A stretch of 64,000 bases of DNA, taken from Actinokineospora baliensis. Lineage in GTDB: Bacteria; Actinomycetota; Actinomycetes; Mycobacteriales; Pseudonocardiaceae. The number at the start of each line of letters is the position of its first letter. Positions within the stretch are counted from its first letter, which is position 1. Below are positions 1-9,017 of this stretch, piece by piece. The position numbers and the translations under genes were made by a program. The stretch covers positions 5,630,001 to 5,694,000 of the forward strand of contig NZ_JAFBCK010000001.1 of NCBI RefSeq assembly GCF_016907695.1, read 5' to 3'. Under the pieces are notes generated by a model. The model ran no database searches. It worked only from the letters and a program-made list of their open reading frames with translations, and was not told where the DNA came from.

Positions 1-1134
1 CACGAGCTGAGCCACCTGCTCGGCATCGGCGACAACTACAACAACCCCTTCGGCACCCCGCCGCGCCGCGACTACTCCGGCATCTGGGACATGCTCTCCC
101 GCGGGTCGTTCAACGGACCGGGCGGGCCGCACTCGCGCTGGGTCATCCCGGCCACCGGCGGCGCGTCGATGGGCGCGCAGCACATCCTGCGCAACAAGAT
201 CAAGCTCGGGATCGTCGACGAGCGCAACGTGCTGCGGCTCTCCCGCGAGGCACTGGCCGACTCCGGCGTGGTGGTCGCGCAGGTCACCGCGCGCACGGTG
301 CAGCCGGGCCGCGACGGGCTCTCCGGGGTCAACATCGCCTTCACCGGCGGCGACCACACCCCGGCGTGCGACATCACCACCAACCCGTACTGCGACGGCG
401 GCGGCTACGAGAACTACACCGTCGAGGTCGTCGACCGGATGGGCTCGGACTCGTTCACGCCGGACTCCGGTGTGCTGCTGGCCAAGACCAAGAACGAGGA
501 CCGCGCCCCGTTCGCCTGGGTGATCGACGCCAACCCGCAGGACATCGGCATGACCGACTACGTCCTGCCCGACGGCCGCAAGGTCCCCATCACCCTCGGC
601 GACTACCGCCAGCTCTCCGACGCCCTGTTCCACGCGGGCACGGGATCAGGCAGCGAGTACGAGTTCGTCGACCAGGCCAACCGCCTGCACTTCTACGTCC
701 TCGACGTCAAACGCGACCGCAAGGGCATCCTGTCCTACACGATCGCGATCCGCTCCCTCGACGGCGCAGGCCCCCAACGCCGCGGCGTCCGCCTCCAGCC
801 CACAGTGGCCCGGGCGAACCACGGCCTGGCGACCTGCCAGATCCCCCTCCTCAACACCGGCCGCGCCACCAAACCCGCAGGCCAACACCCCGAAGACGTC
901 AGCACCTACCTCAACAACGACGTCTACCGCATCACCGCCAAGACCACCGACCGCGGCTGGACGGTCCAGGTACCAAACGCCTTGGCCACGGCCAAGTTCG
1001 GCCACCAGGTCCAGATCCCGATCAACGTCAAGCGCGACAGCGGCCCCCCGGTCACCAAGGTGACCCTGACCGCCACCTCCGAGAGCAACCCATCGGCGAC
1101 CGCCACCACCACGTGCGTGGTGCTCGGCCGGTGA
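1..1134 (+). CDS. M6-like secreted zinc metalloprotease, C-terminal part (left edge)
   Basis: The reading frame is open from the first base, so the gene begins outside the window and 377 C-terminal residues are seen. The first visible residues are HELSHLLGIGD, an HExxH zinc motif with a downstream Gly-Asp. A WDMLSRGSF...GPGGPH segment follows about 20 residues later and resembles the region after the active site in M6 (immune inhibitor A-like) peptidases. The last 200 residues look like beta-sandwich material (VTKVTLTATSES) ending in a Cys-containing strand. Export is expected for the family, but the signal peptide lies outside the window. A strong hairpin follows the stop codon directly, so this is the end of a transcription unit. 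The family call is good at motif level; the exact subfamily is uncertain. Confidence 0.7.
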   Translation, partial: HELSHLLGIGDNYNNPFGTPPRRDYSGIWDMLSRGSFNGPGGPHSRWVIPATGGASMGAQHILRNKIKLGIVDERNVLRLSREALADSGVVVAQVTARTVQPGRDGLSGVNIAFTGGDHTPACDITTNPYCDGGGYENYTVEVVDRMGSDSFTPDSGVLLAKTKNEDRAPFAWVIDANPQDIGMTDYVLPDGRKVPITLGDYRQLSDALFHAGTGSGSEYEFVDQANRLHFYVLDVKRDRKGILSYTIAIRSLDGAGPQRRGVRLQPTVARANHGLATCQIPLLNTGRATKPAGQHPEDVSTYLNNDVYRITAKTTDRGWTVQVPNALATAKFGHQVQIPINVKRDSGPPVTKVTLTATSESNPSATATTTCVVLGR

Positions 1135-1138
1135 GTTA

Positions 1139-1172
1139 CCGGGAGCGGGCACAACCGCGTGCCCGCTCCCGG
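1139..1172 (+). terminator. Perfect 14-bp hairpin after the metalloprotease gene
   Basis: The arms CCGGGAGCGGGCAC and GTGCCCGCTCCCGG pair perfectly around a 6-nt loop, starting 5 nt after the stop codon. There is no T-tract, which is common for actinomycete terminators. A partial, degenerate copy of the right arm (CCCGCTCCCGCGCTCGG) lies near 2155-2170, after the next gene. Confidence 0.75.
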
Positions 1173-1224
1173 GCTCGGATCCGCATCTCGCGACGTCGTG
1201 TTAGCACTGTGTCACCATGTGACG

Positions 1225-2127
1225 ATGTCGATCGCGTCGTTGCAGCCCTATCTGACGGCCATCGCCGCGGTGGTCAGCCTGACCACGCTTGCCATGATCC
1301 TGCGCCTGTCCGTCTCGTTCCGCCAAGCGGCTCGGGACCGTGCCGAGGTTCTAGAGGAAAAGAACAAGTACCTCCAAGAGCAGCTGGCCGCGTCGGAATC
1401 GATGTCCAAACGCGTAGATGAGTTCCGCGCACTGGAAAACGGACAGCTCAAGGAACAGTTGCGAGCGCTGCTCGATGACACTGGCGCCACCCTTGACGCG
1501 CTTGTCGTCGGCAAAGTCACCGACAGCCTCGAGGCGGGCATCAGGAACTCCATCGAGTCCTTGGTCCGTCGGATGGAGACCAGGCAGGACGAGATCGCAG
1601 ATCCTGCCTGGCACCTCGAGCTCGCGAAGGGGCACATGGTCGGGCACGACTGGCTCCAGGCGGCGGTGCACTTCGGCGAGTACCTGAAGGTCCATTCGGA
1701 CGATCCGGTTGTGCACTTCTCGCGAGGAGTCGCCTTCACCAATGCCCGCGCAGGCCGTTCGACCGATCTGGCCGCGATGCTGTCCTACAGCCAAGCTGTC
1801 GCTCACACAGCCGACAACGACATCGCGCTCAGGGCGCTGTGCCTCTCGCGACGCGGAGCGATGCTCAAACGTCTCAGCCGCCTTGACGAGGCTGAGGCCG
1901 ACCTCCGCCTTGCCCTGCGCTGGAACTCGGACAGGGCGACGTTCAAGGACATCTGGTACAACCTCGCCTGCGTGCACGCCATGCGAGGAGAACGCGACCA
2001 ACTGCTCGCGATGGTGGACAAGCTAAAGGGAAGCCACCTCGAGATCAGCAGGATCCGAGACCACCTTGGCACCTACTTCGCCGGATTCGCCGAGGATGAA
2101 GAGTTCTCGCGGGCGATCGGCGTGTAG
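1225..2127 (+). CDS. Membrane-anchored TPR protein
   Basis: A 300-residue protein. Residues 1-30 (MSIASLQPYLTAIAAVVSL...) form one hydrophobic N-terminal segment, followed by a charged predicted coiled coil (RAEVLEEKNKYLQEQL). From about residue 130 there are TPR-like helical pairs with the pattern ALCLSRRGAMLKRLSRLDEAEADLRLAL. The start is placed at the ATG before MSIAS. A GTG two codons upstream is possible, while the longer in-frame extension would overlap the preceding terminator hairpin. No enzymatic motif is seen. It probably acts as a protein-interaction scaffold at the membrane; its partner is unknown. It converges on the regulator gene downstream. Confidence 0.65.
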   Translation: MSIASLQPYLTAIAAVVSLTTLAMILRLSVSFRQAARDRAEVLEEKNKYLQEQLAASESMSKRVDEFRALENGQLKEQLRALLDDTGATLDALVVGKVTDSLEAGIRNSIESLVRRMETRQDEIADPAWHLELAKGHMVGHDWLQAAVHFGEYLKVHSDDPVVHFSRGVAFTNARAGRSTDLAAMLSYSQAVAHTADNDIALRALCLSRRGAMLKRLSRLDEAEADLRLALRWNSDRATFKDIWYNLACVHAMRGERDQLLAMVDKLKGSHLEISRIRDHLGTYFAGFAEDEEFSRAIGV

Positions 2128-2181
2128 CTGCGGTGATGGCTGCGACGCGGTACCCGCTCCCGCGCTCGGCAGGTGCTGGGG

Positions 2182-5100
2182 TTAGGGCAGGTGGGTGGTG
2201 AGGGCGGAACGGGAGGTGGAGCCGAGTTTGGCCAGGATGGTGGCCACGTGGGATTGGATGGTTCGGCGGGGTAGGGACAGGGCTGTGCCGATCTCCGGGT
2301 TGGACATGCCGTGGGTTACGAGTTCGGCGATGCGTTTCTCCAGGGGGGACAGGGCTTCGGCGGCGGGGTACTGGGTCGGGCGGGGGTGGCCCAGGGTCTG
2401 CATGCGGGTATCGAGCCTGTGGAGGTCCCAGTGGGCGGAGCGGGCTGTGAACAGGGCCGTCGCTTCGGTGCGGGTGGCGGTGGCGGCTTCTACGTCGCCT
2501 TGGGTGGCTAAAGCTATGGTGGCGTCGGCGAGGGCTGTTGCCAGTTCTACTGGGCGGCCGACTTCGCGGTAGTGGGTGGCGGCGCTCAGGGCTGGGGCTG
2601 GGTCGCCGGTGATGAGGGTTTGGCAGTGGGCAAGGGCGGCCGCGGCGCGGGCCGGGGTGACTTCCTTTGAAGCCTCCTCGATGGACACCGCCAGGGCCTG
2701 TTCGGCTACAGATGTAGACCCCGCGGCCAGGGCGAGGCGGATGACGTCGGGGAGCCATTGGTGGCGGAGCATGAGGCGGGCGTAGTCGGGGCGTAAGACC
2801 GGTTCCAGGAGGCGGAGGGCCTCGGGCAGGTCGCCGCGTTGTTCGGCGGCCAGGGCGGTCGCGGCGAGGTGGAAGTCGTAGCTCTCGCGTTCGGAGTCGG
2901 TGCTCGGCTGGTGCGCTCGAGCGGCGTCGAGGTGCGCGGCGGCCTGGGCCCGGTCGCCTCTGCGGCCCGCGATGAGGGCGGCGACGCCGTGCAGCAGCAG
3001 GGCCGCGGAACCGGGCTCGCGCATGCCGTAGAACGTGATCGCCGGGCCGTCCTCGGTGACGGTCTCCAGTTCGGCGAGGGCCTCGTCCCACCGGCCGGTC
3101 CAGTAGTGGTGCACCGCCGCCGACACCTGCATCCCGGCAGGCAGGCTGTGCCGGGCCGCGACGGCCCTGGCCGTGCGCAGCGAGTCCTCCGCCTCGTCGA
3201 GCCGGTCCAGGTTCTGCAGGGTGAACATCCGGTTGTCCAGCAGGTCGAAGCGCAGCTCCGCGTGCGCCCCCACCTCGGTGATCGCCCGGTCGACCCACCC
3301 CAGCGCGCGCTCGTGGTCGCGGCGGATGGAGTGCACCAGCCACAGGGTCTGCGCCGCGTGCGCCTTGGGGTACGGGGCGAGCGCCTCGGCGTGGGCGTCC
3401 ACAGCGGACAGTTCGGCGGCCGACAGGTCCGCCAGGTCGCCCCGGCGGAAGTTGGCCAGCAGCGACTGGTGCCGCACCCGCCACAGCTCCGGTACGTCCT
3501 CGACCGCCAAAGCCGCGCGCAGCCGGGTGATCGCCTCCTCCCCCGCCCCCGCGCGGTGACAGGCCGCCGCCAGCAGGTGCCGCATCTCCGCGGCCTGAGC
3601 CGGATCGGGGTCCAGGTCCAGCCCAGCGGTAGCGGCGCTGGACGGGTCGCGGCCGAGTCGGAACTGGGCGCGGGCGAGCGCCGCGTGCAGTGACGCCACC
3701 CGTGCGCCCGTGTCCACCGCCCGCTCCAACACCGCGACAGCGACCAGTGGCGCGCGGTTTCCGATCGTGGCGTGGTGCGCGACCAACCACCCGGTCACCC
3801 ACGGATCGGCCGGGACCTCCCCCGCGGCGAGTTGCTCCGCGACCCGCTCGACCGACGCGCCCACCCGCGTCAACGCCGCCGCAGCCGCCCGGTGCGCAAC
3901 GGTGCGCTCCCCCGCCGACATGCTCTCGTACACCGCTTGGCGCAGCAACGAATGCCGGAACGCGAGCCGATCCCCGGCTTCCACCACAACCGATGCGGTC
4001 AACGCCTCGTCAAGTCGCACAACGAGCTCGGCAACGGCAAGGCCAGCCACCTCGGCCAGTTCCTCCACACCGAACTCGACCCCCAGCAACGCGGCCGAGC
4101 GCAGCAGCGCACGAGTGTCCGGCGAGAGCAGTTCGACCGTCTGGTGCACCGCCGACAGCAACGACCGGGGCGCGAGCGCAACAGTGCTCGGCGCGACCTC
4201 GGCGATCCCGTCGGTGACCTCGACGGCGCCGGTGCGGGTCAACGCGTGCGCCATCTCGCGCAGGTACAGCGGGTTGCCCGCGGCCCGCGCCGCCATGGTC
4301 CGCAGCCGCGGCCCCGGCCCGGCACCGACCAGCCCACCGAGCAGCGACTCGGCGTCGGCCGTGGCCAGCAGGTCGAGGGTGAGCACGTGCCCGCCCCTGG
4401 ACAGCACCCCGCGCCTGGCCCTGCCGACTTCGGCGCTGCCTGGGGCCGGGCGGGTCGCCGCGACCAGCAGCAGCGGGAGCTGGCGGGTCGCGGCGGTGAG
4501 CCGGTGCCAGACGAGGACGCTGGCCGGGTCGGCGCGGTGCAGGTCGTCGAGCACCAGGACCAGCGGTGCCGCGGCGCAGACCCGGTCGACCAGGTCGAGC
4601 AGCCGGTCGACGGCGGCCGGGGTCGGGTCGGCGGGTCCCCAGCCGTGGTGGTCGGGGTCGCGGGTGAGCTGGGCCGCCAGGTCGGCGCGGCGCGGATCCG
4701 ACGAACCGACGTCGACGGCGAGGCAGCGCAGGATGACCTGCAGCGGTGCGCGCTGGTCGGTGGGGCTGGCCCAGCCGAGCTGGCAACCCTGGTCCGCGGC
4801 GTCGGCGAGCGCGGCGGCCAGCAGCGCGGACTTGCCCAGGCCGGGCTCGCCCTCCACCCACACGGCGTTGCCCCGCCCGGCGGCCGCTTCGGCGACCAGG
4901 CCGCGCAGGGTGGACACCTCGGTCGACCGGCCGAGCAGGTCGGACCGGGTCACCGTCGCGGGCAGGACCAGCAGGCGCCGCGGTGCCCGGTCGGCCGCGT
5001 GGTGCAGGGACGGGTCACGCGTGACGATCCGCTCGTGCAGTGCCCGCAACGCCGGGCCGGGTTCGATGCCGAGCTCGTCGGCGAGGGCCCGCCGGGTGTC

Positions 5101-5769
5101 GTCGTAGACGGCCAGCGCGTCGGTGCGCCTGCCCGATCTGTGCAGGGCGAGCATCAGGTGTTCGCGCAGCCGCTCGTCGCGGGGGTCGCGGGCGACCAAC
5201 TCGGTCAGCTCCGCGACCGCTTCGCTGTGCGCGCCGAGTTCCATCACCGCGCGCACCCGCAGTTCCAGCGCCCGAGCCCGGGATTCGGTCAACCGGTGCC
5301 GTTCCAGCTCGGCGGACGGTCCGGGGACCCCGGCGTAGGCGTCGCCGTGCCAGAGGGTCAGCGCGTCGTCGAGGCGCTGGCGGGCACCGCGCCAGTCACC
5401 GTCTTCGCCCTGTTGGGCCGCCGTGGTGCGGGCGAGGTCGAACGCGGTGGCGTCCACGGCGGCCGGGTCCACGCGTAGGCGGTATCCGGCGGTGGTCGAC
5501 TCAAGCAGGGCACGGGCGTCACCGAGCGCGCGGCGCAGGCCGGACACGTAGGTGTGCAGGCTGCCGCGGGCGCTGGCGGGTGGGTCGTCGCCCCAGATTC
5601 CGTCGACCAGGTCCGCGGTCGGCACCGCGATCCCGGCTCTGGCTGCGAGCATGCCGAGGACCGCGCGCTGCCTGGCCGGTCCCAGCGCGAGTTCGGTGTC
5701 GCCGCGCCACGCCCGCATCGGCCCGAGCACGCGCACCCGGACCGGCTCCGCCGTCAAGACGTCTCCCAT
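2182..5769 (-). CDS. SARP-type transcriptional regulator with STAND ATPase, TPR and C-terminal LuxR HTH
   Basis: An 1195-residue regulator. Residues 1-95 form a winged-helix OmpR-like DNA-binding domain (RVRVLGPMRAW...GSLHTYVSGLRRAL). Residues 100-250 are the BTAD helical domain (LWHGDAYAGV, DELGIEPGPALRALHERI). A STAND-type ATPase follows, with Walker A GEPGLGKSALL (Lys near 313) and Walker B LVLVLDDLHRAD, then a long TPR-like helical region. The last 60 residues are a LuxR-type HTH (LSPLEKRIAELVTHGMSNPEIG...). Carrying two DNA-binding domains, one at each end, is less usual than the AfsR layout. A GTG 9 nt upstream could also start the protein, but GGGAGG is better spaced for the ATG. It lies upstream of a second SARP on the same strand and is a candidate regulator of nearby loci; targets cannot be read from sequence. 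Confidence 0.88.
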   Translation of the reverse strand: MGDVLTAEPVRVRVLGPMRAWRGDTELALGPARQRAVLGMLAARAGIAVPTADLVDGIWGDDPPASARGSLHTYVSGLRRALGDARALLESTTAGYRLRVDPAAVDATAFDLARTTAAQQGEDGDWRGARQRLDDALTLWHGDAYAGVPGPSAELERHRLTESRARALELRVRAVMELGAHSEAVAELTELVARDPRDERLREHLMLALHRSGRRTDALAVYDDTRRALADELGIEPGPALRALHERIVTRDPSLHHAADRAPRRLLVLPATVTRSDLLGRSTEVSTLRGLVAEAAAGRGNAVWVEGEPGLGKSALLAAALADAADQGCQLGWASPTDQRAPLQVILRCLAVDVGSSDPRRADLAAQLTRDPDHHGWGPADPTPAAVDRLLDLVDRVCAAAPLVLVLDDLHRADPASVLVWHRLTAATRQLPLLLVAATRPAPGSAEVGRARRGVLSRGGHVLTLDLLATADAESLLGGLVGAGPGPRLRTMAARAAGNPLYLREMAHALTRTGAVEVTDGIAEVAPSTVALAPRSLLSAVHQTVELLSPDTRALLRSAALLGVEFGVEELAEVAGLAVAELVVRLDEALTASVVVEAGDRLAFRHSLLRQAVYESMSAGERTVAHRAAAAALTRVGASVERVAEQLAAGEVPADPWVTGWLVAHHATIGNRAPLVAVAVLERAVDTGARVASLHAALARAQFRLGRDPSSAATAGLDLDPDPAQAAEMRHLLAAACHRAGAGEEAITRLRAALAVEDVPELWRVRHQSLLANFRRGDLADLSAAELSAVDAHAEALAPYPKAHAAQTLWLVHSIRRDHERALGWVDRAITEVGAHAELRFDLLDNRMFTLQNLDRLDEAEDSLRTARAVAARHSLPAGMQVSAAVHHYWTGRWDEALAELETVTEDGPAITFYGMREPGSAALLLHGVAALIAGRRGDRAQAAAHLDAARAHQPSTDSERESYDFHLAATALAAEQRGDLPEALRLLEPVLRPDYARLMLRHQWLPDVIRLALAAGSTSVAEQALAVSIEEASKEVTPARAAAALAHCQTLITGDPAPALSAATHYREVGRPVELATALADATIALATQGDVEAATATRTEATALFTARSAHWDLHRLDTRMQTLGHPRPTQYPAAEALSPLEKRIAELVTHGMSNPEIGTALSLPRRTIQSHVATILAKLGSTSRSALTTHLP

Positions 5770-5862
5770 CGCTGCCACCCTCCCGTCACGAGCGGGGTGC
5801 GCGGGAGGTTCACCGCCATTTCATCCCCTGTTCGGCGATCGGTGTTCGCCCGGCAGGAGCAA

Positions 5863-7587
5863 TCAGGCTTCCACCCGCGCGGACTCCGGTGTATCACCTG
5901 GCAGCAGCAGTCGGACGAGGGAGGCCGTGAGTTCGGTGCGCGCCGGGGCGGGCAGGTCGTCCTGGGCGATGGCGTGGCGCAAGGCCCGCACGGCCAGGGC
6001 TGGGGTGAGCACGTCGACGTTGTTCGCCAACCAGTCAGCCGCCCACCCGTGCATGGGTGCGGCCCCTTCCAACAGGTGCGTCACGACCAGGTCTGCCGAG
6101 ATGTGGGCAGCGGCGAGGTCCTTGGCCAACTCGCGGTGCAACACGACCCGCACCGCGCGCGGCAGGCCTTCCACCAGAACCCGCCTGACCGAGGGCTGGG
6201 CGAACCGCACCCGCCCTTCGGCCTCTCGTAGGACATCAGAGGCCAGCGCCTCGGCGAACCACTCCGTCCCCGGGTGTGCCGCCCTCACCTCAGTAGGCGC
6301 CCGATCCGTCCCTAGCAACGCGACCCGGCGCAGTGGCTCGACCAGCACCGCGGGCAACATCCCAACCCGGGCTTGAACGACGCGATCAACGTCGCCTGCT
6401 GCGTCGATCAACGCTGCCGCGAACCCGGGATTCCCGCCGGACTCCCGCACGACCGCGAGGTCACCACCCGCCAGAGCGGCGATGTCCTGGTCGGCGAGCG
6501 GCCCCAGGGTGATCACCAGTGTCGCGTGGTCGCGCAGGGCGGCCAGGTCGGACCTGGGTCGCGTCGCGACGATCAGCGGGGTTCCCCCCGCGAGCCACCG
6601 CACGCACCGACGGAGGGCGGCCTCCCCGGCCCACTGCAGGTCATCGAAGACGACCAAACCAGCGCCCACAGGCTCAGGCAGGTCACCCGTCCGCTCCGAG
6701 ACCTCGTAGCAGCTGTGTGTCACGCCTGTCAGCGCCTCTCGCAGCAACGCTGACTTCCCTGCGCCTATAGGCCCCTCAATCCACACGAGGCCGCTGGGCC
6801 TGGCAGCGACCGCACGCAGCGCTGCGACCTCAGCAGTGCGACCCACGTATCCGCTGGCCACGCGCGCGGGCTGGGTGCCGGTGAGGATGCGCTCGTGCAG
6901 TGCCCGCAACCCCGGCCCGGGTCGACCGCCCTCGTGGAACACCTCGATGGCCCGCGCGGGGCGCCCGCTGGCGGCCAGTGCGGTCATCAACAGCGACCGC
7001 AGGCTGTCGCGGTCCGGGTGCTCGGCGGCGAGCACGGTCAGTTCGGCCGCGGCGTCACCGGCCCTGCCCGCGTCGAGCAGCAGCCGGGTCCGCCGCTCCA
7101 ACAGGGTCAGCCTGATCTCGGCGAGCCGGGTCCGCTGGCCCTCGGCAAACGGGCCCGTCACCCCGGACAACGGCTCACCACGCCACAACGCCAACGCGGC
7201 GTCCACGGCGGCGATGTCGGTCGTGCGGGCCAAGAGGCGGTCGAGGTCCCGCACGTCGAGGCCGTCGTCGGGCAGGTCGAGCAGGTACCCGGACTCTGTG
7301 GTGCGCAGCACCTGTCCGGAGGTCCACCTGGCCCGGCTCGGTTCGAGGGCCCGCCTCAGGTCGCCGACGTAGGTCTGGATGATCCGCGCGGCGCTGGCGG
7401 GCGGCCGGTCCCACAGCCCGTCCTCCAGCCTGCTCCGGGACACCACCTGACCCGCGCCCATGGCGAGGAGGGCGAACACCGCCTGTCTCCCCGCCGACCC
7501 GAGCGGCAGCACGAGCCCGCCGCGGCGCGCCTCGACCGGTCCCAGCAGCCCGGCCCACAACGGCCCCGCGTCGCCCTCCGCCGTCAT
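5863..7587 (-). CDS. AfsR/SARP-family regulator with degenerate STAND ATPase
   Basis: A 574-residue protein. The N-terminal winged helix (GLLGPVEARRGGLVLPLGS...RIIQTYVGDLRRAL) and BTAD domain (LWRGEPLSGVTGPFAEGQ; LRALHERILTG) are clear. A compact ATPase follows, with Walker A GPIGAGKSALL (Lys near 278) and a Walker B-like LVVFDDLQWAGE, then helical sequence that stops without the long TPR array or LuxR HTH of its neighbour. It is transcribed toward the other SARP gene with an 84-93 bp gap, so they may be co-transcribed. The start is the ATG; a TTG immediately upstream is unlikely. It is a paralogue of its neighbour rather than a broken copy. Confidence 0.85.
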   Translation of the reverse strand: MTAEGDAGPLWAGLLGPVEARRGGLVLPLGSAGRQAVFALLAMGAGQVVSRSRLEDGLWDRPPASAARIIQTYVGDLRRALEPSRARWTSGQVLRTTESGYLLDLPDDGLDVRDLDRLLARTTDIAAVDAALALWRGEPLSGVTGPFAEGQRTRLAEIRLTLLERRTRLLLDAGRAGDAAAELTVLAAEHPDRDSLRSLLMTALAASGRPARAIEVFHEGGRPGPGLRALHERILTGTQPARVASGYVGRTAEVAALRAVAARPSGLVWIEGPIGAGKSALLREALTGVTHSCYEVSERTGDLPEPVGAGLVVFDDLQWAGEAALRRCVRWLAGGTPLIVATRPRSDLAALRDHATLVITLGPLADQDIAALAGGDLAVVRESGGNPGFAAALIDAAGDVDRVVQARVGMLPAVLVEPLRRVALLGTDRAPTEVRAAHPGTEWFAEALASDVLREAEGRVRFAQPSVRRVLVEGLPRAVRVVLHRELAKDLAAAHISADLVVTHLLEGAAPMHGWAADWLANNVDVLTPALAVRALRHAIAQDDLPAPARTELTASLVRLLLPGDTPESARVEA

Positions 7588-7777
7588 CAACCCCCGCCAT
7601 CACCCTGCGCGACTCCCCAGTCACCACGACGGTAGGGCGGTCGCCGGTGCCGCCGCAACCAACCCCCGACCCCGGTCCCGGCGGGCACACCCGGCGGTGT
7701 GGCCGGGCAGAGCGGGGCGCACGTGCTTCCGCCGGTGCCTCCGCACGTGGTGCGCTGGGCGCGTCTGCGGAGGTGTG

Positions 7778-8161
7778 ATGGACATCTGGTCCGGGGAAGA
7801 GTCCGACGAGCGGGGCGGGCCCGAGGACGGCGAGGGCTTCGCGGGTGAGTTGTTCCTCCAGCTCGCCGACAGCGGCTGGCTGGTGGTGGAACCCGAGGTG
7901 GGGCTGCGGGTGATCGCGCAGCTTCGGCAGACGCTGGAGGTGGTGCGCGGCCGGGTGCGGCTCGCCGAGCTCTCCCGCAGGCTGCGCGACACCGCGGGTG
8001 ACGACCTGGAGCCGGAGGTCGACCAGGCCGCCGTGGACTCGGTGTTCGCCGAGCAGATCACCGCGGGCCGGTGGGAGCAGGCGCTGGTGGAGCTGCCCAA
8101 GTACATCGAGGCGTTCCGGCGCGCGGCCGGGCTGCCTGAGCAGCGGGAACCCGAGCGGTAG
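7778..8161 (+). CDS. Small acidic protein of unknown function next to a LuxR regulator
   Basis: A 127-residue soluble protein with a strongly acidic N terminus (MDIWSGEESDERGGPEDGEG) and a mostly helical remainder (LRVIAQLRQTLEVVRGRVRLAELSRRLRD). GCGGAGGTG precedes the ATG at good spacing. No catalytic motif, signal peptide or membrane segment is seen. It is divergent from the SARP gene and 81 bp upstream of the LuxR-type gene on the same strand, so it may share that promoter. I do not recognise the family. Confidence 0.6.
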   Translation: MDIWSGEESDERGGPEDGEGFAGELFLQLADSGWLVVEPEVGLRVIAQLRQTLEVVRGRVRLAELSRRLRDTAGDDLEPEVDQAAVDSVFAEQITAGRWEQALVELPKYIEAFRRAAGLPEQREPER

Positions 8162-8242
8162 CGCCCCGGGCGCGGACGTGAAGGATTCGTTGAGTCAGGC
8201 CCGACAGGCTGGTGGCACACGAGTGTCGGGGAGGGGAACGCG

Positions 8243-8866
8243 ATGGTGCGAGTCCACGTCGTGGTCCGGTCGGCGGACCCGCTGACGCTGGCCGGGCTGG
8301 TCGGGCAGCTGGGGGCGCAGCCGAGGATCCAGGTCAGCACCGGTGGTCAGACCGCGGCGACCGAGGTGGTCGTGGTCGGTGCCGACCGGCTGACCCAGGA
8401 GCTGGTCGGCGAGCTGCGCGCCGCGGCCGCGGAGTTCGGCGCGCCGGTGGTGCTGGTCGCCGACGGGGTGACCGAAGGGGAACTGCTCGCGGCCGTGGAG
8501 TGCCGGGTCGTCGCGGTGGTGCCGCGGGCGTCGGCGACCGGGGGGCGGTTGGCGCACGCGGTGCTCACGGCGGCGGAGGGCGGCGGGGTGCTGGGGCCGG
8601 AGCTGGTCGGGGGCCTGCTCAAGCACCTCGACCGCATCCAGCGCGACCTGCTCGCCCCGCGCGGGCTGACCGCGTCCGGGCTGACCACGCGGGAGATCCA
8701 CGTGCTGCGGCTGATGGCCGACGGGCACGACACCGCCGAGATCGGCGTCCAGCTGTGCTACTCGGAACGCATGATCAAGAACGTCATCCACGGCCTGACC
8801 CGGCGGCTGAACCTGCGCAACCGGTCCCACGCGGTGGCCTACGCGCTGCGGGCGGGTGTGATCTAG
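8243..8866 (+). CDS. LuxR/NarL-family regulator with degenerate receiver domain (paralogue 1)
   Basis: A 207-residue protein with a C-terminal LuxR-type HTH (LTTREIHVLRLMADGHDTAEIGVQL...LNLRNRSHAVAYALRAGVI) behind a receiver-like N terminus. The acidic pair expected after strand 1 is replaced by Arg-Ser (VVVRSADPLTLAGL) and no Asp sits at the usual phospho-acceptor position (EVVVVGADRL). Phosphorylation by a histidine kinase is therefore unlikely. It closely resembles the second LuxR-type protein encoded about 7 kb downstream beside the injection-system genes (shared YSER, KNV, TRRLNLRNR-like segments). The pair probably arose by duplication. A GAGGGGAA ribosome-binding site precedes the ATG. 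Confidence 0.85.
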   Translation: MVRVHVVVRSADPLTLAGLVGQLGAQPRIQVSTGGQTAATEVVVVGADRLTQELVGELRAAAAEFGAPVVLVADGVTEGELLAAVECRVVAVVPRASATGGRLAHAVLTAAEGGGVLGPELVGGLLKHLDRIQRDLLAPRGLTASGLTTREIHVLRLMADGHDTAEIGVQLCYSERMIKNVIHGLTRRLNLRNRSHAVAYALRAGVI

Positions 8867-9017
8867 GTCCGGTGATCGATTGGGCACTGACCGTGGGTGG
8901 GTAAGGGCAACGCGGGCGCCGCGGCGCTGCGGGGGCCGAGCCCGTGCGAGCACCGTGGTGCCGACAACGCGACGTCCGCAGGGGGTCGTCGCGCGGGGTC
9001 GGCGAGGGAGGACGCGG

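Noticed and set aside
8950..8961. GCACC-GT-GGTGC element upstream of the sugar-binding lipoprotein as a CebR-type operator
   Set aside because: The arms are only 5 bp and do not match the known TGGGAGCGCTCCCA-type site, and no LacI-family regulator gene is in the window.
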